Of a stretch of DNA of 64,000 bases, positions 8,439 through 16,832 are shown in pieces (positions within the stretch are counted from its first letter, which is position 1; each line of letters starts with the position of its first letter). Below the pieces are notes generated by a model that saw only the letters and a program-made list of their open reading frames with translations, was not told the DNA's origin and ran no database searches. This DNA comes from Streptomyces pluripotens (lineage in GTDB: Bacteria; Actinomycetota; Actinomycetes; Streptomycetales; Streptomycetaceae). A program made the translations under genes and the position numbers. Location of the stretch: NCBI RefSeq assembly GCF_000802245.2, contig NZ_CP021080.1, positions 6,200,001 to 6,264,000 of the forward strand, in the 5' to 3' direction.

Positions 8439-11315
8439 ATGAGCGGCACGGCTGCGGTGGCCCAGCGCACGGGAGGTACCCGGGAGACGGAGATCGGGCG
8501 CCCGGCCACCGGGTACCCGATCCCGGTGTGCCTGGCGTCCGTCTACCTGCCCGCGCCGCTGCCGCGCGAGGGCCGCGTCGCGTTCTGGGACCCCGCCGGC
8601 GGCCCCCTGCCCGGCGAGGGCGGTGCCGAACCCGGCATCACCGAGTTGACGGTCGTACGGCCCCACGGCGCCCGGGTGCGCCGCCGGCAGGTGCCCGCCC
8701 TGATCCTGCCGCTCGCCACGGCCCTGCCGCTGCTGGTTCAAGCCCGGCACGACCCGGCCGCCCACCCGGCCACGGCCGGCTGGGGGGCCGCCGCCCTGCA
8801 CGCGCTGCGGCTGGTCGCCCGCGGCAGGTTGCTGCCAGGACTCACACCGAGCGGCCACGACGCCTGGCGGGCCGGTCCGCTGGACCCCGACGACATCGCT
8901 CACCTGCGTGCCATCGCCGCGGCCCTGCCCCCGGAAGGCCACGCCGTGCCCCTCCCCAACCCGGGGCCGCTCCGGTTGCCGGAGCCGGAGGCGCTGGTCC
9001 GCTCCTTCCTGGACGCGGTCGCCGACACCCTGCCCCGCACCCCAGCCGCTCCACACGCCTGCGGCAAGCCCTTCGCCGCCCGCGAACCCCAGCCCCTGCC
9101 GCAGGCCCACGCGTGGGCGGCCGAGGTCGCCGCGGGCATGGACGTGGGCGTCCGGATCTCCCTCCGCCTGGACTTGTCCGCGTACCACGTGTTCGACGCG
9201 GGCGCGTGCGACGGCGCCCGCGCCGCCGGGGCAGCGATCGTGCAGGTGCACAGCCTCGCCGATCCCACCCTGGTGACCGACGCGGCGGATCTGTGGGCGG
9301 GGGAGGCCGACACGGCCTTCGGGCCACGCGCGCACGTGGACGCGGCGCTCGCCGTACGGCGGGCCGCCCGCGTGTGGCCGCCCCTGGACCGGCTCGCCGA
9401 ACAGCACGTACCCGATGTCCTCGCCCTGTCCGAGGAGGAGCTGGGCGAACTGCTCGGTACGGCGGCCGGCCGGCTGGCCGCCGCCGGCGTCGCCGTGCAC
9501 TGGCCCAGGGACCTCGCCCACGACCTGACGGCCACCGCGGTGGTCCGTCCCGCGCCCGGCTCGGCGACCGACGGCACCGGCTTCTTCGAGAGCGAGGACC
9601 TGCTGCGGTTCCGCTGGCAGCTGGCGCTCGGCGGCGACCCGCTCAGTGAGGCCGAGATGGACGCGCTCGCCGAAGCCCACCGGCCGGTCGTGCGGCTCCG
9701 GGACCGCTGGGTACTGGTCGACCCGGCCCTGGTCCGCAAGGCACGTCAACGCGAACTGGGTCTGCTCGACCCGGTCGACGCGCTGTCCGTCGCGCTCACT
9801 GGCACCGCAGAGGTCGACGGCGAGACCGTGCAGGCGGTACCCGCCGGCGCGCTCGCCGCACTCCGCGACCGCCTCACCGCGGGCCTTCGCCCCGCGGACC
9901 CGCCCGCCGGACTGAACGCCACCCTCCGTGACTACCAGCTGCGCGGTCTCGCCTGGCTCGACCTCATGACCTCCCTCGGCCTCGGCGGTTGCCTCGCCGA
10001 CGACATGGGCCTTGGCAAGACTGTCACGCTCATCGCGCTGCACCTCAAGCGCGCCCGCACCGAGCCGACCCTCGTCGTCTGCCCGGCGTCCCTGCTGGGC
10101 AACTGGCAGCGCGAGATCGGCCGGTTCGCGCCCGACACCCCCGTCCGCCGCTTCCACGGCCCCGACCGCACGCTGGACGGCCTCGACGGCGGTTTCGTCC
10201 TCACCACCTACGGCACCATGCGTTCCACTGCCGCCTGCCTGGCCGGGCAGCCCTGGGGCCTGGTCGTCGCCGACGAGGCCCAGCACGTGAAGAACCCCCG
10301 TTCGGCCACCGCCAGAGCACTGCGCACCATCCCCACCCCTGCCCGCGTGGCGCTCACCGGCACCCCGGTGGAGAACAACCTCTCCGAACTGTGGGCCCTG
10401 CTCGACTGGACCACCCCCGGACTCCTCGGCCCCCTGGAATCCTTCCGGGCCCGGCACGCGCGCGCCGTGGAGAACGGCGAGGACGACGAGGCGGTGGCCC
10501 GCCTGGCCCGCCTGGTCCGGCCCTTCCTGCTGCGCCGAAAGAAGTCCGATCCCGGTATCGTGCCCGAACTGCCTCCCAAGACCGAGACGGACCACCCGGT
10601 GCCGCTCACCCGGGAACAGGCCGCCCTGTACGAGGCGGTGGTGCGCGAGTCGCTGCTGGCCATCGAGAGCGCCGAGGGCATCGCCCGCCGCGGCCTGGTG
10701 CTCAAGCTGCTCGGTGCCCTCAAACAGATCTGCGACCACCCGGCGCTGTACCTGAAGGAGGAGCACCCTGCCGGGCGGCTGGCCCACCGCTCGGGCAAAC
10801 TGGCCCTCCTCGACGAACTGCTGGACACCCTGTTGGCAGAGGACGGCGCGGCTCTCGTCTTCACCCAGTACGTCGGAATGGCCCGCCTCATCACCGCCCA
10901 CCTGTCCGCCCGTGCGATCCCCGTGGACCTTCTGCACGGCGGCACACCCGTGCCGGAGCGCGAGCGCATGGTCGACCGCTTCCAGAACGGCGAAACCCCG
11001 GTCCTGGTGCTGTCCTTGAAAGCCGCGGGCACCGGCCTCAACCTCACCCGCGCCGGCCATGTCGTCCACTTCGACCGCTGGTGGAACCCGGCCGTCGAGG
11101 AACAGGCCACCGACCGGGCCTACCGCATCGGGCAGACCCAGCCCGTCCAGGTCCACCGCCTGGTCACCGAGGGCACGGTGGAAGACCGCATCGCCGAGAT
11201 GCTGACCGCCAAGCGTGCCCTGGCCGACGCCGTCCTCGGCTCCGGCGAGGCGGCCCTCACCGAACTCACCGACCGCGAGCTGTCCGACTTGGTCTCACTG
11301 CGGAGGGCGACGTGA
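8439..11315 (+). CDS. SWI2/SNF2 family DEAD/DEAH-box helicase
   Basis: A 958-residue Snf2-type ATPase. Motif I is DDMGLGKT (residues 521-528), motif Ia is in TLVVCPASLLGNW, motif II is DEAQH (612-616), motif III is LTGTPVENN, and the C-terminal RecA domain ends with DRAYRIGQTQPVQVHR, diagnostic of Snf2 proteins. The first 450 residues are the bacterial Snf2-associated region. ATG 8439 follows GGGAGGTGG; a GTG 12 bp upstream is possible. The gene ends in a GTGA overlap with the SWIM protein gene, so the two are made together. The role is DNA translocation or remodelling of protein-DNA complexes; this helicase-SWIM pair is a common bacterial arrangement of unsettled function. Confidence 0.95.
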   Translation: MSGTAAVAQRTGGTRETEIGRPATGYPIPVCLASVYLPAPLPREGRVAFWDPAGGPLPGEGGAEPGITELTVVRPHGARVRRRQVPALILPLATALPLLVQARHDPAAHPATAGWGAAALHALRLVARGRLLPGLTPSGHDAWRAGPLDPDDIAHLRAIAAALPPEGHAVPLPNPGPLRLPEPEALVRSFLDAVADTLPRTPAAPHACGKPFAAREPQPLPQAHAWAAEVAAGMDVGVRISLRLDLSAYHVFDAGACDGARAAGAAIVQVHSLADPTLVTDAADLWAGEADTAFGPRAHVDAALAVRRAARVWPPLDRLAEQHVPDVLALSEEELGELLGTAAGRLAAAGVAVHWPRDLAHDLTATAVVRPAPGSATDGTGFFESEDLLRFRWQLALGGDPLSEAEMDALAEAHRPVVRLRDRWVLVDPALVRKARQRELGLLDPVDALSVALTGTAEVDGETVQAVPAGALAALRDRLTAGLRPADPPAGLNATLRDYQLRGLAWLDLMTSLGLGGCLADDMGLGKTVTLIALHLKRARTEPTLVVCPASLLGNWQREIGRFAPDTPVRRFHGPDRTLDGLDGGFVLTTYGTMRSTAACLAGQPWGLVVADEAQHVKNPRSATARALRTIPTPARVALTGTPVENNLSELWALLDWTTPGLLGPLESFRARHARAVENGEDDEAVARLARLVRPFLLRRKKSDPGIVPELPPKTETDHPVPLTREQAALYEAVVRESLLAIESAEGIARRGLVLKLLGALKQICDHPALYLKEEHPAGRLAHRSGKLALLDELLDTLLAEDGAALVFTQYVGMARLITAHLSARAIPVDLLHGGTPVPERERMVDRFQNGETPVLVLSLKAAGTGLNLTRAGHVVHFDRWWNPAVEEQATDRAYRIGQTQPVQVHRLVTEGTVEDRIAEMLTAKRALADAVLGSGEAALTELTDRELSDLVSLRRAT

Positions 11316-13600
11316 CCAGCGGCGGACAGCGTCCCGGGGACGCCGCCCGCCGGGCTCTGCGCGCGGCCCGGCAACGGGCGGAGGCAGGGCAGGCGGCGAC
11401 GGTCCGGAAAGCGCCGGACACGGCCGGCGGGCCGGTTCCCGATGCCCCGGAGCGGGCACCGGACCCGGCTGGGGAGACGGAGGGACGCCCGCCCGGCATC
11501 GTGCCGAGGCCCGGAGACGCGGCAAGAGCAGCACTGCGAGCGACCGCCTCCGCTCGCCGGGACGGAACACCGGCTACCACGGGTACCGCCTCCACGCGCC
11601 GGGACCGGGGCACCGTTCCTGCGGATGCCGCTGTGCCGGGCCAGGGCGACCCCGCCGCAGACGGTGCCGCTGGTACGCACCGGGGTGCCGGCGAAGCCCC
11701 GCCGGAAGCCGCTCTGCCGCACCGCGACCAGCAGACTGCAACTCCCGCACACCGTGACCTGAGGCAGGGGTCGGTGCCTGCCGCTGCGGCGCTTGGGAGC
11801 GGACAGGGGACTCCGGCGGACACCGGAGCGTCACCGCGCGGGGAAGACGACGGACGGGCGGACCGGGCTCCCACACCTGAGGACTCCGGCGCAACTCCGG
11901 CCCGGTCCGGAACGCTCGGGGGCGGTGCCCGCCGCGTGGCCCCGTCAGCCCCCACCGCTGTGCCGGGCGGGCGCCCCGGCGACGCCGCCCGCGAGGCGCT
12001 GCGTGCCGCCCGGCGGCAGGCGGTGCGCGCGGAGGCGGTGGCGCCCCGGAGCGAGGGCGGTAGGGAACTGCCTGCCAGAGGCGAGGCACGCGACGCGCGA
12101 CACGCCTCTGGCACGCCTCCCACCCCGCCCGCACCAGGGTGGGACTCCCGGTCCACCCGGATCAAGGCCGCGCAGGACATGCGGCACTACCTGGCCAGCG
12201 CCTTCAGTTTGCCGTCCGGGAGCGACACCCCGGAGGAGGGCCCGGGGAGCACCGGCACCACCGGCGACAGCACCAACCCCGCCGAGCCGCACTCGACGAC
12301 CCCGGCCCCTGCGGTCGCGCACGCGCCGCCGACCATGGCCACGCCCCACCGCGACACCGAACTCCGCCGCACGTTTCCGGCGTTCGCGCCCCGCGAGGCC
12401 GCCGATGGCGCACCGTTCGCCACGACCTGGTGGGGCAACGCCTGGACCGAGGCTCTGGAGCAGAGCGCGCTCGACCCCAAGCGGCTGATACGCGGCCGTG
12501 GCTACGCGGACCAGGGGCACGTGGACGCGATCACCGTCACACCGGGACTCGTGCTGGCGTACGTACGGGGGAGCCGGCCGCGCCCCTACCGCGTACAGCT
12601 GCGGCTGCGCACACTGACGGACGAGGACTGGGTCCGTTTCCTGGACGCAGCCGCAGACCGGCCCGGCCACATTGCAGCGCTGCTCGACAAGGAACTGCCC
12701 CACTCCCTCGCCGGCTGCGGTGCCCCCCTGCTGCCCGCCCCCGGCGACCTCACTGCCCACTGCAGCTGTCCCGATTCCGGCCACCCCTGCAAGCACGCGG
12801 CAGCCCTCTGCTACCAGACAGCCCGTCTGCTCGACGCCGACCCCTTCGTGCTGCTCCTGCTGCGTGGCCGGGGTGAGGGGGACCTGCTCGACGCGCTCGC
12901 CCGGCGCAGCGCGGCTCGCACGGCCCGTACCGCGCGGGGACAGCGCCCGGACGCCCTGCCCGGCATTCGGGCCACCGATGCCCTGGCCCCGCGCCGGCTC
13001 CCGGAGCTTCCCGAGCCGCTGCCGGAGCCACCGCACGCCGAGCAGCCCCCGGTCTACCCGGCGGCGCCCGGCGGGCCCGACTCCTTCACCCTGGACCAGT
13101 TGGCCACCGACGCCGCCGCCCGTGCACACGCCCTGCTCGGTACCGGACGTGACCCAGTCGGTGAGCTGACCTTGTGGCAGGACGCGGTGCGGCTGGCCGC
13201 GGCCCGCCCGGGTTCCGGCCTGACCGCGACCACCCGTTCGCTGTACTCCACGCTCGCCGCGGCCGTCGGCCGCACTCCGGCGGACCTCGCACGGGGCGTC
13301 GCCGCCTGGCGGCAGGGAGGCCTGGAGGGGCTGGCGGTCCTGGACGAGCCCTGGGATCCACCGGCCGGCCGCTTCGACCGTGCCCGCCCCTCGCTCCGTG
13401 CCGCCGGCCTGCCCGCGTTCCGTCCCTGGTGCAACCGTCTCACCCACCCGGGTGGCCACATCCAGCTCCGCCTCGGCCGGGACGGGCTGTGGTACACCTA
13501 CGAGTCGGAGCCTGGGCAGGACGATTGGTGGCCCCGCGGCACCCCGGACCTCGAACCGGTGGGCGCGCTCACGGGCCTCCTCGCACCCGGCGACGCCTGA
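11312..13600 (+). CDS. SWIM zinc-finger protein, partner of Snf2 helicase
   Basis: A 762-residue protein in two parts. The first 350 residues are low-complexity and charged, with three copies of a GDAARxALRA motif (about residues 8-24, 68-80 and 219-236). The second part, from about residue 360, starts with ATTWWGNAWTEAL, typical of SWIM partners, and carries the CxCx6CxH SWIM finger C484-C486-C493-H495, expected to bind zinc and nucleic acid or protein. The GTG start lies in a GTGA overlap with the helicase. The repeated N-terminal motif is not part of the domain proper and is probably a flexible binding arm. Confidence 0.9.
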   Translation: MTSGGQRPGDAARRALRAARQRAEAGQAATVRKAPDTAGGPVPDAPERAPDPAGETEGRPPGIVPRPGDAARAALRATASARRDGTPATTGTASTRRDRGTVPADAAVPGQGDPAADGAAGTHRGAGEAPPEAALPHRDQQTATPAHRDLRQGSVPAAAALGSGQGTPADTGASPRGEDDGRADRAPTPEDSGATPARSGTLGGGARRVAPSAPTAVPGGRPGDAAREALRAARRQAVRAEAVAPRSEGGRELPARGEARDARHASGTPPTPPAPGWDSRSTRIKAAQDMRHYLASAFSLPSGSDTPEEGPGSTGTTGDSTNPAEPHSTTPAPAVAHAPPTMATPHRDTELRRTFPAFAPREAADGAPFATTWWGNAWTEALEQSALDPKRLIRGRGYADQGHVDAITVTPGLVLAYVRGSRPRPYRVQLRLRTLTDEDWVRFLDAAADRPGHIAALLDKELPHSLAGCGAPLLPAPGDLTAHCSCPDSGHPCKHAAALCYQTARLLDADPFVLLLLRGRGEGDLLDALARRSAARTARTARGQRPDALPGIRATDALAPRRLPELPEPLPEPPHAEQPPVYPAAPGGPDSFTLDQLATDAAARAHALLGTGRDPVGELTLWQDAVRLAAARPGSGLTATTRSLYSTLAAAVGRTPADLARGVAAWRQGGLEGLAVLDEPWDPPAGRFDRARPSLRAAGLPAFRPWCNRLTHPGGHIQLRLGRDGLWYTYESEPGQDDWWPRGTPDLEPVGALTGLLAPGDA

Positions 13601-14493
13601 CCGGACGACGCCTGGCCGACGGCCACCGTTCGGACAGGGCGTTTGCGGATCGGCCGGCCCCTGCCCGCGTACGTGATGAACGCGTCGGTGCGGGAACAAC
13701 GTGATCACCTCGGATTTCCCCGCGGCGTGCTGGGCCACCTCGATGGCTCCCTCGTCAGCGGCGACGTGGCGGAGACCTCGGAGGAGACCCGGGCCCTGGC
13801 GAACGGCCGCGGAACACACCCGTGTCGTGCGGAGTGCGGCGGGAAGCCGGCGGGGTGGAGCGGAATGCCGATCGGGTGCGCGGTTCGCTGGGCGTCCCTA
13901 CCGGAGGAAGGCCTTGTCAGGTCTCTGGTCGGCAAGGGGAGAGGATTTTGAACAGATGTCTTTTCCGCCATTCCCGTTCCGGGTGGGCGGTACCGGAACG
14001 CCGTCGATCGCTTCTCGTTTCCGATCGTTTTCCGCACCTTCGATTCCCGGAGGCTTGAGGGTCCCCTTACGGTTGTGCGCCGATGGGGCTTCAAGCGGCG
14101 TTCTCGGGCAATGACGCCGCGGCCGACCGGACTCACCGAGAAGCGGAAGGGGCATTCCGGGCGGCACGTGGCGGCCGAAGGGAACTACCTCATGGCTCGT
14201 GGGCCCCTGACCAGTGACTCTCTGCTCAGTCCCTCACTCAGGGAAAGCGTACGGAAAAGATCCGAACAGGTCTTGTCGGGCGTGATCCGACGCTGCTAAT
14301 CTTCCGGAGATTTCATGGGGATTCGGTGAACATCCGGCTCGGTATTGCGGTGCGTGCATTGCCGAAATCGGTCGACCTCTGGGGGCTGCAATGAAGGACA
14401 AGGGTTCACATGCGCGCCGCGGATTAGCCGGCCGATGACGGCGCGAAGGGAAAGCGCCGGGACGGCCGACGCTGTGGACCCCGGCTGTATCCG
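13601..14493. other. Gene-poor region of about 0.9 kb
   Basis: No convincing gene is visible. A 102-codon open frame at 13643-13951 (+) has high third-position GC but no recognisable family and no ribosome site. Near the right end two tiny overlapping frames occur: GTG 14326 (22 codons, ending DLWGLQ) whose stop overlaps an ATG at 14391 (15 codons). They could be leader peptides of the RiPP locus, but nothing confirms it. The region is less GC-rich than its neighbours between about 14000 and 14400, as expected for a promoter-bearing spacer. Confidence 0.5.
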
Positions 14494-14676
14494 GTGATCC
14501 GGGAATCCCTGCACCGCCGTCCGTTCGGGAGAGAGACGGATGTCATCGCCGACTGCTGCGCCGGACCGGAGGCCGTCCGACGGGACGTCCCGGGTGTGAA
14601 CCCGGCCCTCTCCGGCACCACCGTTGCGCCGGACGCCGCTTGGCCGGCCGAGGCGGTGCGGGTGGTGAAGCGCTGA
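14494..14676 (+). CDS. Possible 60-residue small protein before the S9 peptidase
   Basis: A GTG-started open frame of 60 codons whose TGA overlaps the ATG of the S9 peptidase by one base (TGATG), a typical coupling arrangement. The protein has no recognisable motif; it contains one adjacent Cys pair near residue 21 and a C-terminal AVRVVKR. No clear Shine-Dalgarno precedes the GTG. It could be a genuine small partner in the RiPP operon or an accidental frame; the evidence is only the overlap. Confidence 0.3.
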   Translation: MIRESLHRRPFGRETDVIADCCAGPEAVRRDVPGVNPALSGTTVAPDAAWPAEAVRVVKR

Positions 14677-16547
14677 TGACCGCACCCCCGCGCCCGAGTC
14701 CCGGCCCGAGCGGCCCCCCGCCCGCCCGGCGCACCTTCCAGGTCTACCGCCCGGCCCTGCCCCAGGCCGCCCGGCGGATGCCGCACCGCATGGTGTTCAC
14801 CGGGGACGCGGACGGGCGCTGCGAGATCTTCACCTGGGACAGCGACGCCGGCGTCGCACGCCAGGTGACGAGCCGTCCGCACGGAACACTGCGCTGTGCG
14901 ATCGATGCCGAGGGCACGGTGTGGTGGTTCGACGAGGACCCGGACGGCCGAGGGCGCTGGCTCCTCCAGGACTTCACCGGCGGCCCTGACACCCCTGCAT
15001 TCGCCGGGCTGCCCGCCGCAAGGCCGCATGGCCTCGCCCTCAGCGAGTCGGGGATCGCCGCTGTTGGACTCACGGACGGACAGGGCCTCGCCGTTCACCT
15101 AGGACGCCCCGGCGGCCGGGTGGAGCACCTCGTCCGTACCGCCCACCCCGCGGCCCTGGTCGACATCTCCCCGGACGGCTGCCTGCTCGCACTCACCGGG
15201 GGCAGCCACACCGCGCACGCCGTGTTACTGATGCGGCTCGACGGACAGGTCGTAGCCGAACTACCTGGAAACACCGGGGCGTTGTGGCCACTCGGCTTCC
15301 GTACGCCACCCGTCGGCCCCCTGCGCGACGGCACCGGACCGGGCGACGGCGCACCCGGCACGGAACCGGAGCTCCTTCTCGTCGCCCAGTGCGACGACGG
15401 CTACCGGCTCGCGACCTGGACCCCGGCCCACGGCCTGCGCCGTCATCCCTGGTGCTCCTTCGACACCGAGATGACCGCCCGCTGGTACCCGGGGCGCCGC
15501 CAGGCGTTGATACGCCGCGACCGCCGCGGACGCAGTGAGCTGTACCGTGCCGATCTGGAGCGGGCCGCACTGGAACCGGTGCGGGTGCCACCGGGCAGCG
15601 TGCTCGACGCGGTGCCCCGGGAGGACGGTGACGTCCACTACCTGTGGACCGACTCCGTCACACCCCCGGTCGCCGTGTCCTCGCACGGCGTACCGCTGCC
15701 CGAGCCGATGACCGATCCGCCCAGGGTCCCGGGGCGATCGCTCGACCTGTGGACGCCGGGCGCGGACGGCGAGGTGCACAGCCTGATCACGGTGCCGGAC
15801 GACGCCGAGGGCGCACGCCCCACGGTCTTCCTGGTGCACGGCGGACCCGCCGACCACGACCGTGACGCCTACGACCCCGCCGTGCACTCCCTGGTCGCCC
15901 ACGGGTTCACCGTCGCCCGGGTCAACTACCGGGGTTCCACCGGATACGGACCACGCTGGCGGACGGCCTACCCGGAGGGCGTCGGCCTCACGCAGGTGAC
16001 CGACCTGGCCTCGGTCCGCCGCCACCTGATCGACGCAGGCCTCGCCGACCCCCGGGCCATCGGCCTGTGGGGCGGCTCCTGGGGCGGCTACCTGGTGCTG
16101 CTGGCACTGGGGGCGCGGCCGGAACTGTGGCAGGCGGGGGTGGCCGTCAAGCCGATCGCTGACTACGCACTGGCGTATCGGGACGGAACCCCGCAGCTGC
16201 GCGCCCTCGACGAGCGGCTGTTCGGCGGGACGCCCCGGCAGCAGCCGGAGCGCTGGGCGCGTTCCTCCCCGCTCACCTACGTCGGAGAGGTCCGGTCCCC
16301 GACGCTCGTGGTCGGCGCCCGACGGGACGTCAAGTGTCCACCCGCACAGATCGAGTCGTACCTCGCCGCGCTGCGTGAGCATGGCGTGCCACACGAGTCG
16401 ATGTGGCTCGGCACCGGCCACGACGGCTTCGACGGCCGGGACCACCTACAGGTGCTGCGCCGCTCACTGGTCTTCCTGTCCCGGCACCTTCACGGGCCGC
16501 GGACAGGGGGGAAGGACGCTCAATCAACCGCACCGACAAGGAGATGA
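14676..16547 (+). CDS. S9 family serine peptidase (prolyl oligopeptidase type)
   Basis: A 623-residue two-domain protein: an N-terminal beta-propeller-like region (about residues 35-360) and a C-terminal alpha/beta-hydrolase with nucleophile Ser468 in GLWGGSWGG, an Asp candidate in VVGARRDVKC and catalytic His in GTGHDGFDG. Such peptidases cut short unstructured peptides and are known to remove leaders in some RiPP pathways (class III lanthipeptide FlaP/AplP type). The stop lies only 6 bp before the start of a 42-codon precursor-like gene, and the radical SAM maturase follows, so a leader-processing role is likely here by context. There is no signal peptide, so it acts in the cytoplasm. Confidence 0.9.
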   Translation: MTAPPRPSPGPSGPPPARRTFQVYRPALPQAARRMPHRMVFTGDADGRCEIFTWDSDAGVARQVTSRPHGTLRCAIDAEGTVWWFDEDPDGRGRWLLQDFTGGPDTPAFAGLPAARPHGLALSESGIAAVGLTDGQGLAVHLGRPGGRVEHLVRTAHPAALVDISPDGCLLALTGGSHTAHAVLLMRLDGQVVAELPGNTGALWPLGFRTPPVGPLRDGTGPGDGAPGTEPELLLVAQCDDGYRLATWTPAHGLRRHPWCSFDTEMTARWYPGRRQALIRRDRRGRSELYRADLERAALEPVRVPPGSVLDAVPREDGDVHYLWTDSVTPPVAVSSHGVPLPEPMTDPPRVPGRSLDLWTPGADGEVHSLITVPDDAEGARPTVFLVHGGPADHDRDAYDPAVHSLVAHGFTVARVNYRGSTGYGPRWRTAYPEGVGLTQVTDLASVRRHLIDAGLADPRAIGLWGGSWGGYLVLLALGARPELWQAGVAVKPIADYALAYRDGTPQLRALDERLFGGTPRQQPERWARSSPLTYVGEVRSPTLVVGARRDVKCPPAQIESYLAALREHGVPHESMWLGTGHDGFDGRDHLQVLRRSLVFLSRHLHGPRTGGKDAQSTAPTRR

Positions 16548-16553
16548 TGCCGC

Positions 16554-16682
16554 ATGCAGAAGGACGTCATAGACAACGACCCGCTGGCGGACTCCGAGGA
16601 GTCCCGGCACGTCAGCTGGTCCGTGGGCGTGGGTGTCCGCGTCCCGCTCCGGGAGGCCGAGACCACCGAGGAACAGATCTGA
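16554..16682 (+). CDS. Candidate RiPP precursor peptide, 42 residues
   Basis: A short gene with an AAGGAG ribosome site 10 bp upstream. The peptide begins MQKDVIDNDPLADSEE, an acidic leader-like part, then holds a striking V/S/G stretch SWSVGVGVRVPL (residues 21-32) and ends with an acidic REAETTEEQI tail. There is no Cys. Its place between an S9 peptidase and a B12-type radical SAM RiPP maturase makes it the obvious substrate. The valine/glycine alternation with one Trp gives plausible sites for radical C-methylation. The core borders and product are inferred only. Confidence 0.75.
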   Translation: MQKDVIDNDPLADSEESRHVSWSVGVGVRVPLREAETTEEQI

Positions 16683-16700
16683 CGATCCGTCAGTGAAATA

Positions 16701-16735
16701 CCGTCCGGTGTCCGCACTGCCGCGGCACCGGACGG
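16701..16735 (+). terminator. Attenuator-like hairpin between precursor and maturase
   Basis: A perfect 10-bp stem (CCGTCCGGTG / CACCGGACGG) with an inner CCGC/GCGG pairing starts 18 bp after the precursor stop and about 100 bp before the radical SAM gene. Such partial terminators are common after RiPP precursor genes and allow precursor transcript to exceed enzyme transcript. No U-tract follows. Confidence 0.6.
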
Positions 16736-16832
16736 CACCGGCCGGCCCGGTGCCGTCGTACGGGGCCGGCCGTCCCTCGGACCCATCGCCACCCGCGGAC
16801 ATCCGCACACACCGCAGAGGAAGAGGAGAGCC

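Noticed and set aside
8211..11156. Open frame of 981 codons on the minus strand opposite the helicase
   Set aside because: The plus strand has all Snf2 motifs; the antisense frame has low-complexity Gly/Gln/Arg composition.
13643..13951. 102-codon plus-strand frame in the spacer
   Set aside because: High third-position GC but no ribosome site, no family and a gene-poor context; noted only in the region entry.
16544..16696. Alternative frame starting MMPHAEGRHRQRP over the RiPP precursor
   Set aside because: The ATG abuts the AAGGAG with no spacing and the translation is Arg/Gly/Pro-rich; the 16554 frame has better spacing and a leader-core layout.
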